64,000 nucleotides of DNA from Burkholderia sp. OK233 (GCF_900230185.1 NZ_OCSR01000001.1:5890001-5954000); one strand, 5' to 3'; shown: positions 1 to 8,178, counted from the first letter of the stretch. The notes: generated by a model from the sequence alone, not told the origin. A program made the numbers and translations.

Positions 1-99
1 CTTGGTTTCCCGCCACCTTGCTATCCAAGCTACGGGGCTTCTGACTTCTACCCCGGCAGGTCTATCCCCTGCTGAACACGCCAGCCTTAGCTGGACGCA

Positions 100-133
100 C
101 AACCGGACTTGCACCTCTCAGCGCATCCGGCTC
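100..133 (-). ncRNA. Group II intron domain V hairpin
   Basis: On the minus strand these 34 nt fold as a domain V hairpin: a GAGCCGGA lower stem pairs with TCCGGTT, a two-nucleotide bulge (AG) lies on the 3-prime side, and a short upper stem carries a small loop. This is the catalytic core element of group II ribozymes. The maturase stop codon (118-120) lies inside the hairpin, so coding and catalytic RNA sequence overlap. Confidence 0.75.
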
Positions 134-1655
134 TCCGTTGAAGTGTTGCTCATAGCAAAGGCGACATCGGCATAGCGCGACTCGATGGTACTGCGTGTCT
201 CATCGCGCAGCATGTACGGATTTTCCGTCGGGGTACGCCAGGTGAATCGACCCTTGCGACTGGTAACAAGACGCCGAAGCGCCACCGCCCCATACCAACC
301 TCGACTATTCTGGCCTTTTAACACCCATGTTGTAGCCTGTCCCGGCCCTGGTGCTCGGATAAGATCGCGCATCAGCGATCTGAAGCCTCGCCGATACTTG
401 CGCGCGAGCCAATAGCCGAGTTTCCAGAAGACGGTACGGTCCAGCCGGCCAAACAGGGTCGCCGTGTAGTCGGTGTATTGATAGAAGGCAGCCCAGCCAG
501 CAATTTGCCGATTCAGGCTCTCCACCAGGTCCATCCGATTCATGCTGTAATTGCCCGACAGTTGTTTGACTAACCGCCCGGCAAAGCCCCGATACTTCTC
601 CCACGGAATGGTCGTTACGGGCCGCAGGCGCCCGCGTGGTCCGCGCTTGCGGATGATGCGGTGACCAAGGAAGACGAAGCCGTCGTTCACATGCGTTATA
701 TGGGTCTTCTCCATATTCAGCGTGAGCTTCAGTTCATCTTCAAGGAACCCACGGCACGCTTCGCGTACTGCCTCGGCATGTTCACGGGTTCCCTTGACAA
801 CGATCACAAAGTCATCCGCATACCGACAGTAGGAGATAGCTGGTTTCCACTGCCGGTTTTCTCGCACAGTAATAGGACGCTGCTTGAGAATGGCGAAGTT
901 CCACGCCCACCGATCCTTCCGCACTTTCTTGTTCAGGTAGTTCGCTTGCATCCACGCATCGAATTCATGCAGCATGATGTTGGATAACAAGGGCGAGATG
1001 ACACCGCCCTGAGGAACGCCTTCGCTCGCAGCGCGAAACAGATCACGATCAACGCAGCCCGCCTTGATGAACTTCCAGAGCAGGACAAGGAAGCGCTGGT
1101 CGGCGATCCGATTGCGGATTCCCTTAAGTAGCAAACGATGATGAACTGTGTCGAAGTAGCTGGCGAGGTCGCCCTCAATAACCCAGCGTCCGGCAGTACT
1201 GCGTTCATCACCGTCTTGCAGCTGAAGCTTCACCGTGCGAATCGCGTGATGTACGCTACGGGCAGGCCTAAAGCCGTATGAAGCCGGGTGGAAATCACTC
1301 TCCCAGATAGGCTCCATCACCATCAGCATTGCCCGCTGCACGATCCGATCCCGCAGACAAGGAATGCCGAGTGGCCTGAGCTTGCCGTTCGCTTTCGGTA
1401 TGTACACTCGACGTGCTGGCAGGGGTCTGTACGAGCCCCCCAGCAGCTCTTCGCGTATTGTCGCCAGTTCATGCTGGAGGTTCGCTTCCATCATGCGCTT
1501 GTCAACGCCGTCCACGCCCGGCGTGCGGGCTCCGCTAGAAGCAAGCGGATACGAGCCGCTTCGCTCAGCCAATTCTTGTCGGCAATCAGTCTCAGGAGTC
1601 GATCGAACTTGCGCTCTTTGTTCTCCGTTGACCATGTCGCTAGTTTGCTTTGCAT
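118..1655 (-). pseudogene. ltrA: Group II intron reverse transcriptase/maturase, frameshifted near its N-terminus
   Basis: The long frame encodes a group II intron protein. It has RT fingers (RVYIPKANGKLRPLGIP), the palm motif GVPQGGVISPLLSN, the catalytic RYADDFVIV, and a maturase (X) domain around GWAAFYQYTDY. A different frame starting at ATG 1655 encodes the expected family N-terminus (KFDRLLRLIADKNWLSEAAR). The two frames join after codon 36, near 1546, where one base appears to be missing. The open frame from ATG 1635 therefore begins with about 40 out-of-frame residues before the true sequence resumes at ASSGARTPGVDG. Either the protein is truncated and dead, or the base is a sequencing error. 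No HNH endonuclease domain follows the maturase domain. Confidence 0.85.
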
Positions 1656-2335
1656 TTCACTGATTATCAAAGGTCTTCACCTCACTACGGTCAGTTAATT
1701 AACCAAGCAAACCACTTCAACTGCCTCCCTTCGCCATGTAGCCGGCTTTCCCGACCTCGGACTACTACGGAGGCTCCGCCAGCCTGCACATCATCGGGGG
1801 CACACTCCCTTAGCATCTGTGCAAGCCTTCCCCAGTTCACATGCTGGACTCAACGCATGGGCGAGGTTGCCTGTCGCAGTCTTTATCCTTGCTTTCCGCA
1901 AGTCGTCGCGAACACCACGGTCTAGCTGCGCGCTCCCCATGGTTCCTTGCTGCCCGGCATACATATCCAGTCAGCATTCGTGTCGCCGGGTCATACGTGT
2001 ATCCGGCGACAGTTCGCGTCCTGCCTGTTAAGCGGTGTAGGCAGGGGTGACGATTCAACCCTCAGATGCGTTTAAACAGGTTCGTGTTCCTCAACCGTCC
2101 CATGCTCAGCCTAGAAGCTCATCTTGGCGTAACCGCTTCGCCTCAAGCTCCGTTTCCCACGGACTTCGTCACCTTGCCAGTGTCGGCAAGTCACCGCCGC
2201 TTCGGCTCACTTCCTCTCGCAGCAGAGAAAGGGCATGCCCCGGTACCGCAACATCAACTCCACCGGGTCTTGCATTCCAAACATGCTCAAGCAACTTCAC
2301 CCCCATGCGGGCGGGCTACGTTGGCTGGGCGTACC

Positions 2336-2596
2336 GTACGTCTCATCGACACGCCAGCTCTTGCCGACCGGGTGCTTGCAGCGGCGGAACGCTTTTTCAA
2401 GCACCGGCAGAAGCTTGATGGCCCACCGGTGCACGGTCGAATGATCGACCGCGATCCCGCGTTCGGCCATCATCTCTTCAAGATTGCGCAAGCTCAGCGG
2501 GTATGCCACGTACCAACGCACGCACACCAACATTATCTCGAGCGGATAGTGCAACCGCTTCAGCACTTTGGCTACCGCCGGACTCAGCGCTTTCAT
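2336..2596 (-). pseudogene. IS6-family transposase, 5-prime part, interrupted by the intron
   Basis: The product begins MKALSPAVAKVLKRLHYPLE and includes SLRNLEEMMAERGIAVDHST, a typical N-terminal helix-turn-helix and start of an IS6/IS26-type DDE transposase. It runs into the first catalytic Asp region (VDETY). The family normally continues with IKVRGQW and two more acidic catalytic residues, about 230-240 aa in all. Here only about 87 residues remain before the group II intron begins. The rest of the gene would lie beyond position 1 if the intron inserted without deletion. An IS6 terminal repeat lies upstream at 2642-2658. Confidence 0.85.
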
Positions 2597-2641
2597 TGTC
2601 GTTCACATCATTCTGTAAGGTCCCGCAGCATACCAGCCTCC

Positions 2642-2658
2642 GCTATTGCAACAGAACC
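2642..2658 (-). repeat. IS6-family terminal inverted repeat
   Basis: The minus strand reads GGTTCTGTTGCAATAGC, the characteristic outer end of IS6-family elements. It sits about 45 nt upstream of the transposase start, as expected. It marks this boundary of the IS; the other end is outside the window. Confidence 0.75.
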
Positions 2659-2790
2659 GAGGTGAGCGTAGAAACGAGTTACTGCCTAATCGACAATCGA
2701 AGAGCGGCCGCTGAAGTGAGATACGCATGTATCCGGCGGATGTCAACGGCAATCTGCTTGTTTGTTATTCACAGCCCATTTCCTTGAAGA

Positions 2791-3111
2791 TTATTGGCCG
2801 AAGTAGATCGAGTACGGGCCGGTGGCTTCTGCCGTGGTCTTATAGGCGTGTGCTCCCGAGACGGACGAACCGCTAACCGCGCCACCGATAGCGCTTGCCG
2901 AACCGTTTTGTTCAGCGACACGTGCCTGTGCAGCGTGAAGGTTTGCCGGGTAGTTGAGATCATCCGCCGCCGGGTTGTAACCGGCCTTTTCGAGCTGGAC
3001 CAGTTCCGCGCGGACTTGTGCGCGGGTCGCGGGCTGGTTCGATTGGGCGAAAACGGCAACCGGGGCGGCGAGCGTAGCGGCAATGACAACGGCTTGAATG
3101 AGCGATTTCAT
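2791..3111 (-). CDS. DUF4148 family secreted protein
   Basis: This 106-aa protein has a Sec signal peptide (MKSLIQAVVIAATLAAPVAVFAQ) followed by the DUF4148 signature: RAQVRAELVQLEKAGYNPA, then a short Gly/Ser-rich tail. DUF4148 proteins are small exported proteins of unknown function, found in many copies in Burkholderiales. I chose the ATG at 3111 rather than the upstream ATG at 3234 because it is preceded by GGAGG at good spacing and starts exactly at the signal peptide. It stands alone between an IS6 end and intron debris. A frameshifted relative lies at 11982-12252. Confidence 0.85.
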   Translation of the reverse strand: MKSLIQAVVIAATLAAPVAVFAQSNQPATRAQVRAELVQLEKAGYNPAADDLNYPANLHAAQARVAEQNGSASAIGGAVSGSSVSGAHAYKTTAEATGPYSIYFGQ

Positions 3112-3328
3112 GATTACAACCTCCAGAATTTTGTTTGGCCTTGCTGCGAGCAACCTTGTTCGTAGCCAGTGACTGCAGTCTATATAGGCAATCTGCGCGG
3201 AGTAATCGCTATTGTTAAAAGACATTGTTGCCATTTTTGAAATGGAAAAACTTTGCCAATCAGACGCAGGGGGGGCCGCGTGTGGTCGTCATCGTCATCC
3301 GATAACGGCGGGGGGCATCTGACGATTT

Positions 3329-3526
3329 CGCCAGATTGATGTCCGGCGGATCTTCAACTGGCTCGACCGATGGATCGTGCGACGAATATGGTCACATCGA
3401 TTCAAGCGCTGGCGAAACATGGGCTGGAAAGTCTTGCCCGAGGCGCGGCTGTACGACGAGTTCGGGTTGGTGAATCTCGTGCAATTGATACCTTCTATTG
3501 CGTCTCAGCATGCTGCATCTTCGTGA
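3329..3526 (+). pseudogene. Group II intron maturase, C-terminal remnant
   Basis: The in-frame translation ends a group II intron protein: IFNWLDRWIVRRIWSHRFKRW, then WKVLPEARLYDEFGLVNLV and a stop at 3524-3526. The LYxEFGLVNL block is a hallmark of the C-terminal end of many LtrA-type proteins. Nothing of the RT domain precedes it, so only the last 65 residues remain. It belongs to a different maturase subgroup from the 118-1655 gene, whose C-terminus is unrelated. A domain V hairpin follows directly. Confidence 0.75.
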
Positions 3527-3559
3527 AGGCTGCATGCCGGAAAACGGCACGTGCAGTTT
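3526..3559 (+). ncRNA. Group II intron domain V remnant
   Basis: Immediately after the maturase remnant the sequence folds as domain V. CTGCA pairs with TGCAG and TGCCG with CGGCA, a GAAA-type loop caps the hairpin, and a two-nucleotide bulge (CG) lies on the 3-prime side. The GC-rich hairpin that follows (about 3563-3600) could be domain VI. This marks the 3-prime end of an intron whose 5-prime part is missing here. Confidence 0.7.
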
Positions 3560-3611
3560 GTGCGGCGGACGGAGGCCAGCGCGTCAGCGCGCCTCCTCCG
3601 ACCCAACAGCG

Positions 3612-3799
3612 ATGAAGCCTGCGAACAACGCCGGAAAGCCAGCTGCGGAGTGGGCGGAGCCAAGGGCGGGGACCAAGGGGACGCGGGTCAGACAACACGT
3701 GCCGGGCGCAGAACCGGGCAAGCGTCCCACAGAGGCTGGAACGTGTACGGCAAGCTGCACCCCGACACGGCGGCAAGCGCCGGCCTACTAGCTCGATAG
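3612..3799 (+). pseudogene. Group II intron maturase, N-terminal remnant of another subgroup, frameshifted
   Basis: From ATG 3612 the frame reads MKPANNAGKPAAEWAEPRAG. A second frame then continues the same family N-terminus (CRAQNRASVPQRLERVRQAA). This matches the start of a maturase subgroup with a long N-terminal leader. A frameshift falls near 3690, and the match ends at a stop near 3799 before any RT motif. It abuts the 3-prime end of the previous intron remnant, so two unrelated intron fragments lie head to tail. Confidence 0.6.
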
Positions 3800-3903
3800 G
3801 CGTGCGTTGAACGCAACTGGTTTGCCGGGCGCCGCCCCGTCGAGGTGTTGCCAGCCATGTTATCCCGGCCGTCAGCCGGCCGCCTCTAAAAAATCTTTGC
3901 GTA

Positions 3904-3921
3904 TATCTGATATGTCAGATA
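3904..3921 (+). promoter_or_regulatory. Candidate MarR operator upstream of the first marR gene
   Basis: TATCTGATATGTCAGATA is an inverted repeat with perfect 7-bp arms (TATCTGA/TCAGATA) around a 4-bp spacer. It lies 31 nt upstream of the MarR start. Its exact reverse complement recurs at 4408-4425 in front of the pump gene. This suggests autoregulation by the adjacent MarR protein. Confidence 0.7.
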
Positions 3922-3951
3922 TAGTCGATATCAGAAATGGAGATGTCAGTT

Positions 3952-4389
3952 ATGAACCGCTCTCGCGAAGACAGTTTTTTGCCGGTCCAGCGCATCGTCC
4001 TGGCGCTGAGCAAAGCCCGCAACCTGCTCAGCGTGGAAACCGACGTAGCGCTTGCGGGCACCGGCGTCACCAGTTCGCAGGTTGGCGCGCTCTTGCTGCT
4101 TTCCCTGGGCATTGCGCGCTCGCCGGTCGGGTTGTCCCGGCTGCTGGGCATCGATTCGGGATTCGTCACACGAGTGGTCGACCGTCTGGAAAGGCGCGGC
4201 CTCGTGCGCCGGGATCGCAACAGTCCGGACCGGCGGGTGGTCAACCTGACGTTGACCGAAGCCGGTCGGCATGTTGCCGTGCGGATAGCAGAGATCGTGC
4301 CGGCGGTGTTGAACCAGCGCCTGTCGGGCTTTACCCCGCTGGAATTCGCAACCTTATGCCGTCTCCTTGGCAGGTTGCTGGATGAATGA
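3952..4389 (+). CDS. MarR family transcriptional regulator
   Basis: This 145-aa protein has the MarR winged-helix fold. The recognition-helix region includes GIDSGFVTRVVDRLERRGLV, and the wing is RRDRNSPDRRVVNLTLTEAG, with the family Asp-Arg-Arg wing motif. MarR proteins usually bind DNA as dimers and release it when they bind phenolic or lipophilic ligands. I chose the ATG at 3952 because GGAG lies 9 nt upstream; the earlier in-frame ATGs (3937, 3943) have no ribosome-binding site. It precedes a DHA2 pump gene and is flanked by two identical palindromes, so it probably represses itself and the pump. A second, similar MarR gene follows at 6138. Confidence 0.9.
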   Translation: MNRSREDSFLPVQRIVLALSKARNLLSVETDVALAGTGVTSSQVGALLLLSLGIARSPVGLSRLLGIDSGFVTRVVDRLERRGLVRRDRNSPDRRVVNLTLTEAGRHVAVRIAEIVPAVLNQRLSGFTPLEFATLCRLLGRLLDE

Positions 4390-4407
4390 GACATTTTTTT
4401 AACCAAA

Positions 4408-4425
4408 TATCTGACATATCAGATA
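4408..4425 (+). promoter_or_regulatory. Candidate MarR operator upstream of the DHA2 pump gene
   Basis: TATCTGACATATCAGATA is the exact reverse complement of the palindrome at 3904-3921, with the same 7-bp arms. It lies 53 nt upstream of the pump start codon. A half-similar site (TCTGACAGGTCAGA) occurs at 6608-6621. Confidence 0.7.
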
Positions 4426-4477
4426 CCCGGCGACAGCTTGAGAACAGCCGGCCATCAAGCCTCTTAAAGGACGCAAC

Positions 4478-6040
4478 ATGAACCCGCCAAAAAACGCGAG
4501 CGCTCCTGCGCCATTGACCGGCTGGCAGTTTGCACTGGGCACGTTCGCAGTGGCCCTCGCCACCTTCATGAATGTGCTGGACTCGTCGATCGCCAACGTC
4601 GCGATCCCGACGCTCTCCGGTGACCTGGGCGTGTCGGTCGACGAAGGCACGTGGGTCATTACGCTGTTCGCCGCGGCGAACGCGGTGGCGATTCCGCTGA
4701 CTGGCTGGCTGACGCAGCGGGTCGGGCAGGTCAAGCTCTTCGTGGCCGCGATCCTGCTGTTCGTGGTGGCGTCCGCAGCGTGCGGTCTTGCGCCCAACCT
4801 GCCTGTGCTGCTCGCGGCGCGTATCGTGCAAGGCGCGGTGGCGGGGCCGCTGGTGCCGTTGTCGCAAGCACTTCTGCTTTCCTCGTTTCCGCGGGAAAAA
4901 AGCTCGAGCGCGCTATCGCTGTGGGCGATGACCGCAACGGTTGGACCGATCGCCGGGCCGGCTCTCGGCGGCTGGATCACCGACAACTACAACTGGTCGT
5001 GGATCTTCTACATCAACGTGCCCGTCGGCCTCTTTGCCGCCGCGGTGATCTGGGCGCTCTACCGCAAGCGCGAAACGCCGTCGCGCAAGCTGCCGGTCGA
5101 CAAGGTGGGACTCATGGCGCTGATTGTCTGGGTGGGCGCGCTGCAGATCATGCTCGACAAGGGCAAGGATCTCGACTGGTTCAATTCGCCGGTGATCTGG
5201 GCGCTCACGATCGTCGCGCTGGTCGGGTTCCTGTTCTTCGTGATCTGGGAGCTGACCGAGGCCAGGCCGATCGTCGACCTGCGCCTGTTCAAGGGACGCA
5301 ACTTTCTGGGCGGCACCATCGCGATATCGATCGCGTACGCGGTCTTCTTCGCCAACCTTGTGATCCTGCCTACGTGGATTCAGGAGTATCTGGGCTACCG
5401 GGCCGTCGATGCGGGGCTCGTGACCGCGCCGCTCGGCATCTTCGCGGTGATTCTTGCGCCGGTGATGGGCAAGATCATGCCGAAATCGGACATGCGGGTG
5501 CTGGCGACACTCGCCTTCCTCGGCTTTGCGGGCGTGTTCCTGATGCGCTCGTGGTACACGACGGGCATCGACCCCTACACGCTCGTTCTGCCGACGCTGC
5601 TGCAGGGCATCCCGATGGCGCTGTTCTTCACGCCGCTCACGGCGATCATCCTGTCGGGCTTGCCGCCGGAGAAGATCCCGGCGGCCGCGGGTCTGTCGAA
5701 CTTCGCACGGATCTTCGCCGGCGCGGCGGGCACGTCGCTCATGAGCACCATCTGGAACGACCGGACGATCCAGCATCATTCGCAGCTCGCTGAGCAGACC
5801 AGCGTGAATAACCCGGCCTATGTGCACGCGCTCGCCGGTATTCAGACGACGCTGCACGCGAGTCTCTTCAAAGCCCAGGCCTTTTTCGAAACACAATTGA
5901 GCGCGCAGGCGTCGATGCTCGGCCTGAACGATGTGTTCTGGCTGTCGGCGGTGATCTTTGTCGTGATCATTCCGCTCATCTGGATCACAAGGCCCAGCAA
6001 GGACGGCGCGAAGAACGCAGCGGGGGCGGGCGGTCACTGA
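4478..6040 (+). CDS. DHA2 family (EmrB/QacA-type) drug:H+ antiporter
   Basis: This 520-aa polytopic protein fits the 14-helix DHA2 family of the major facilitator superfamily. The first helix carries LDSSIANVAIPTLSG, a hallmark of EmrB relatives. Motif A is GWLTQRVGQVKLF, and the antiporter motif C is GPIAGPALGGWI. It should export lipophilic compounds or drugs in exchange for protons. With the HlyD adaptor (8179-9477) and NodT lipoprotein (6624-8144) it would form a tripartite pump across both membranes. A MarR gene lies directly upstream and another downstream. The start is preceded by AAAGGACGCAAC. Its substrate is unknown. Confidence 0.93.
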   Translation: MNPPKNASAPAPLTGWQFALGTFAVALATFMNVLDSSIANVAIPTLSGDLGVSVDEGTWVITLFAAANAVAIPLTGWLTQRVGQVKLFVAAILLFVVASAACGLAPNLPVLLAARIVQGAVAGPLVPLSQALLLSSFPREKSSSALSLWAMTATVGPIAGPALGGWITDNYNWSWIFYINVPVGLFAAAVIWALYRKRETPSRKLPVDKVGLMALIVWVGALQIMLDKGKDLDWFNSPVIWALTIVALVGFLFFVIWELTEARPIVDLRLFKGRNFLGGTIAISIAYAVFFANLVILPTWIQEYLGYRAVDAGLVTAPLGIFAVILAPVMGKIMPKSDMRVLATLAFLGFAGVFLMRSWYTTGIDPYTLVLPTLLQGIPMALFFTPLTAIILSGLPPEKIPAAAGLSNFARIFAGAAGTSLMSTIWNDRTIQHHSQLAEQTSVNNPAYVHALAGIQTTLHASLFKAQAFFETQLSAQASMLGLNDVFWLSAVIFVVIIPLIWITRPSKDGAKNAAGAGGH

Positions 6041-6085
6041 GCAGCGCGCCGCCCGGACGGGAAGTAATCGCAAAATTACTCTTGC

Positions 6086-6107
6086 ATAACTCTGACTTTG
6101 CAGTTAT
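6086..6107 (+). promoter_or_regulatory. Inverted repeat upstream of the second marR gene
   Basis: ATAACT and AGTTAT form 6-bp inverted arms around a 10-bp spacer, 30 nt upstream of the 6138 start codon. The site differs from the TATCTGA palindromes, so the second MarR may have its own operator. Support is limited to symmetry and position. Confidence 0.4.
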
Positions 6108-6137
6108 TGTCTACGTCATTCACCTCGAGGACACGCC

Positions 6138-6575
6138 ATGAAGCACTACGCACCCGAAAGTTTCTCGCTGACGCAAAGCGTCGGGTTCCTGCTGACCAAG
6201 GCTCGCAACCTGATCACGGCGGAAATGGACACGGCCCTTGAGGATCTCGACATCACCGGCCCGCAGATGGGCATTCTCCTCGCGATGCAACGCGGCCTGG
6301 CGTCCACGCCGTTCGAGCTCTCGAAGATGTTGTCCGTCGACACCGGACTGATGACGCGGATGCTGGACAAGCTGGAAACGAAGGGGCTGCTGGAACGCTC
6401 GCGCAGCGTGGACGATCGCCGGGTGGTTAACCTGGCGCTGACGAAGAAGGGCGAAGAAATCGCAGCCGAAATTCCGAACATCGCGCCGGAAGTGCTGAAC
6501 GCGCGGTTGAAGAAGTTCACGAAGGCGGAGTTCGAAGAGTTGTGCCGTCTGCTTAACAAGTTCATTGGAGAGTGA
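6138..6575 (+). CDS. MarR family transcriptional regulator (second copy)
   Basis: This 145-aa MarR protein resembles the 3952-4389 product along its length: both contain a KARNLI/L segment, a DTGLMTRMLDKLETKGLLER-like recognition region, and a DDRRVVNLALTKKG wing. GAGGA lies 9 nt upstream of the ATG. It sits between the pump gene and the NodT/HlyD genes, so one efflux locus has two related repressors. They could respond to different ligands or form heterodimers; this is inference. A hairpin followed by seven T residues overlaps its stop codon. Confidence 0.9.
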   Translation: MKHYAPESFSLTQSVGFLLTKARNLITAEMDTALEDLDITGPQMGILLAMQRGLASTPFELSKMLSVDTGLMTRMLDKLETKGLLERSRSVDDRRVVNLALTKKGEEIAAEIPNIAPEVLNARLKKFTKAEFEELCRLLNKFIGE

Positions 6576-6598
6576 GCGCGGCGGTGCTCCCTTTTTTT
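6574..6598 (+). terminator. Intrinsic terminator after the second marR
   Basis: GAGCGC pairs with GTGCTC (one G-T wobble) around a GGCG loop, followed by CC and seven T residues. The hairpin overlaps the marR stop codon. It may uncouple or attenuate transcription into the nodT-hlyD pair. Confidence 0.6.
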
Positions 6599-6607
6599 AA
6601 TCGTTAA

Positions 6608-6621
6608 TCTGACAGGTCAGA
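6608..6621 (+). promoter_or_regulatory. Candidate operator next to the NodT gene start
   Basis: TCTGACAGGTCAGA has perfect TCTGA/TCAGA arms with the same 4-bp spacing as the two MarR palindromes. It ends two nt before ATG 6624. If it is an operator, translation more likely starts at the downstream ATG 6666. Confidence 0.5.
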
Positions 6622-6623
6622 AA

Positions 6624-8144
6624 ATGAAATCGCAGATTATTAAATCCGGCAGCGGTATCCGTGCGATGAAAGCGGGGCTGTCGGCGATCCTGGTGGCGGT
6701 GCTCCCGGCATGTGCCAACTATGCGGGCATCCACAGCGACAAGCAGATGGCCCAACCACAACAGTTCAATACGACGCAAAGCCTGCCGGCCGGAAGCGGT
6801 CACTGGCCGGCTGCGGACTGGGCTGACCAGTTCGGTGACGCGCAACTGAAGGCACTGCTCGCCGAAGCCCTCAAGGGTAGCCCGACGCTCGAGCAGGCCC
6901 GCGCCCGGGTCGCCCAGGCGCAGGCGTTCAGCGAAACCGCGAAGGCCAACACGCTGCCGCGCGTCGACGCGGACTACTCGCTCACGCGCCAGCAATACAG
7001 TGGCACCGCGCTTGTGCCGCCGCCCTACGGTGGCTCCTGGCAGACCGAAAACAAGGGGCTGTTGACCGCTTCCTATGACCTCGACCTGTGGGGCAAGAAC
7101 CGGGAAGCACTCAAGGCCGCCGTATCGCAGGTGGAGGCAAGCCAGGCTGACGCTGAAGTCGTCAAGCTCACGCTGAATACGTCGATTGCACGCACCTACA
7201 ACCAGTTTGCCCGCCTGTATGCGCTGCGTGACATCGCGCAGGACGAGGTTACGCGCCGCGAACAGACCGACCGCATCACGGCCGGCCGCATCGCGACCGG
7301 GCTCGATACCGAAGTCGAGCGCAAGACGGCGCAGGCGAATCTCGCGACTGCCCGCTCGGCGCTCGCCGCGCTCGACGGCAGTATCCTGACGACCCGCTAC
7401 CAGTTGGCCGCGCTCATGGGCGAAGGTCCGGACCGCGGGCTTTCGATCGCGCGGCCTTCGCTTGGCGTCGGTGACGAAGTGCGCCTGCCGGACAACCTGC
7501 CCGCCGACCTCGTGAGCCGCCGCCCGGACATCGTCGCAGCCCGCTGGCGCGTCGATGCGATCACGCACGAAGTGAAGGAAGCGAAGGCCGAGTTCTACCC
7601 GGACATCAATCTGAGCGCCGCGATCGGCCTGGACGCGTTCGGCTTTGGCCGCTTCCTGACGGCGGCGAGCCGCACGGGTTCGGCAGGAGCGGCGATCCAT
7701 CTGCCGATTTTCGACGCGGGTGCGCTACGTGCGCAATTGAAAGGCCGTTACGCCGATTTCGACGACGCCGTCGCGACTTACAACCAGACGCTGATCAGCG
7801 CCCTGAGTGGCGTGGCGACGCAACTCGCGCAGATCCGCTCGAGCGACGTGCAGCTTGGTGATGCGCAAGCGGCACAACAAGCCGCGCGTGAGGCCGACGA
7901 CCTGGCGATCACGCAGTACAAGGGCGGCCTGACAAATCAGCTGACCGTGCTCAACGCCGACATGAACACACTTCAGGCCGATCAGGCCGTCGCTAACCTG
8001 CTGATGGACCGGCGCGACCAGCAGATCGCGCTCGCATCGGCACTCGGTGGCGGCTATGTCGATACGTCGTCCGATGCGTCGTCCAATGCATCCCGCAGCG
8101 CGGATTCCGCTGCGCCTTCCCACTCCGCCGTCGCCGCGCGCTGA
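6624..8144 (+). CDS. NodT family outer-membrane efflux lipoprotein
   Basis: This is a TolC-like outer-membrane factor. An N-terminal lipoprotein signal (AILVAVLPAC) places the acylated Cys near residue 28. The body contains two repeated OEP domains with typical motifs: GHWPAADWADQFGD, YDLDLWGKNREALKAAVSQV, NLPADLVSRRPDIVAARWRV and IHLPIFDAGALRAQLKGRYA. It should form the trimeric exit duct for the adjacent HlyD/DHA2 pump. ATG 6624 gives 506 aa but overlaps the presumed operator and has no clear ribosome-binding site. ATG 6666 starts at the natural signal peptide and is a good alternative. The hlyD gene follows after 34 nt. Confidence 0.93.
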   Translation: MKSQIIKSGSGIRAMKAGLSAILVAVLPACANYAGIHSDKQMAQPQQFNTTQSLPAGSGHWPAADWADQFGDAQLKALLAEALKGSPTLEQARARVAQAQAFSETAKANTLPRVDADYSLTRQQYSGTALVPPPYGGSWQTENKGLLTASYDLDLWGKNREALKAAVSQVEASQADAEVVKLTLNTSIARTYNQFARLYALRDIAQDEVTRREQTDRITAGRIATGLDTEVERKTAQANLATARSALAALDGSILTTRYQLAALMGEGPDRGLSIARPSLGVGDEVRLPDNLPADLVSRRPDIVAARWRVDAITHEVKEAKAEFYPDINLSAAIGLDAFGFGRFLTAASRTGSAGAAIHLPIFDAGALRAQLKGRYADFDDAVATYNQTLISALSGVATQLAQIRSSDVQLGDAQAAQQAAREADDLAITQYKGGLTNQLTVLNADMNTLQADQAVANLLMDRRDQQIALASALGGGYVDTSSDASSNASRSADSAAPSHSAVAAR

Positions 8145-8178
8145 ACCGGCACATTTGCAAACTCTCTGGTGAATTGAC

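Larger units (their letters stand above)
1..2334 (-). mobile_element. Group II intron inserted in an IS6-family transposase gene (3-prime end near or beyond the window edge)
   Basis: The minus strand leaves the IS6 transposase reading frame right after its Asp-Glu-Thr-Tyr codons (2336-2347). It continues with GTACGCCCAGCC from 2334, which resembles the GTGYG-type 5-prime end of group II introns. About 680 nt of non-coding sequence follows, then a maturase gene (118-1655), then a domain V hairpin (100-133). Positions 1-99 should hold domain VI and the 3-prime end. I could not identify the 3-prime splice site or the second exon in the window. The insertion splits the transposase, so excision at the RNA level would be needed to restore it. 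The intron class is not assigned. The maturase has no HNH endonuclease motif that I can see. Confidence 0.75.

Noticed and set aside
4913..6073. Long minus-strand open frame of 386 codons opposite the DHA2 pump.
   Set aside because: Arg-rich, no family motif, and fully antisense to a clear membrane protein; a GC-driven shadow frame.
6597..7700. Long minus-strand open frame opposite the NodT gene.
   Set aside because: Composition is typical of antisense high-GC frames and the plus strand encodes an unmistakable lipoprotein.
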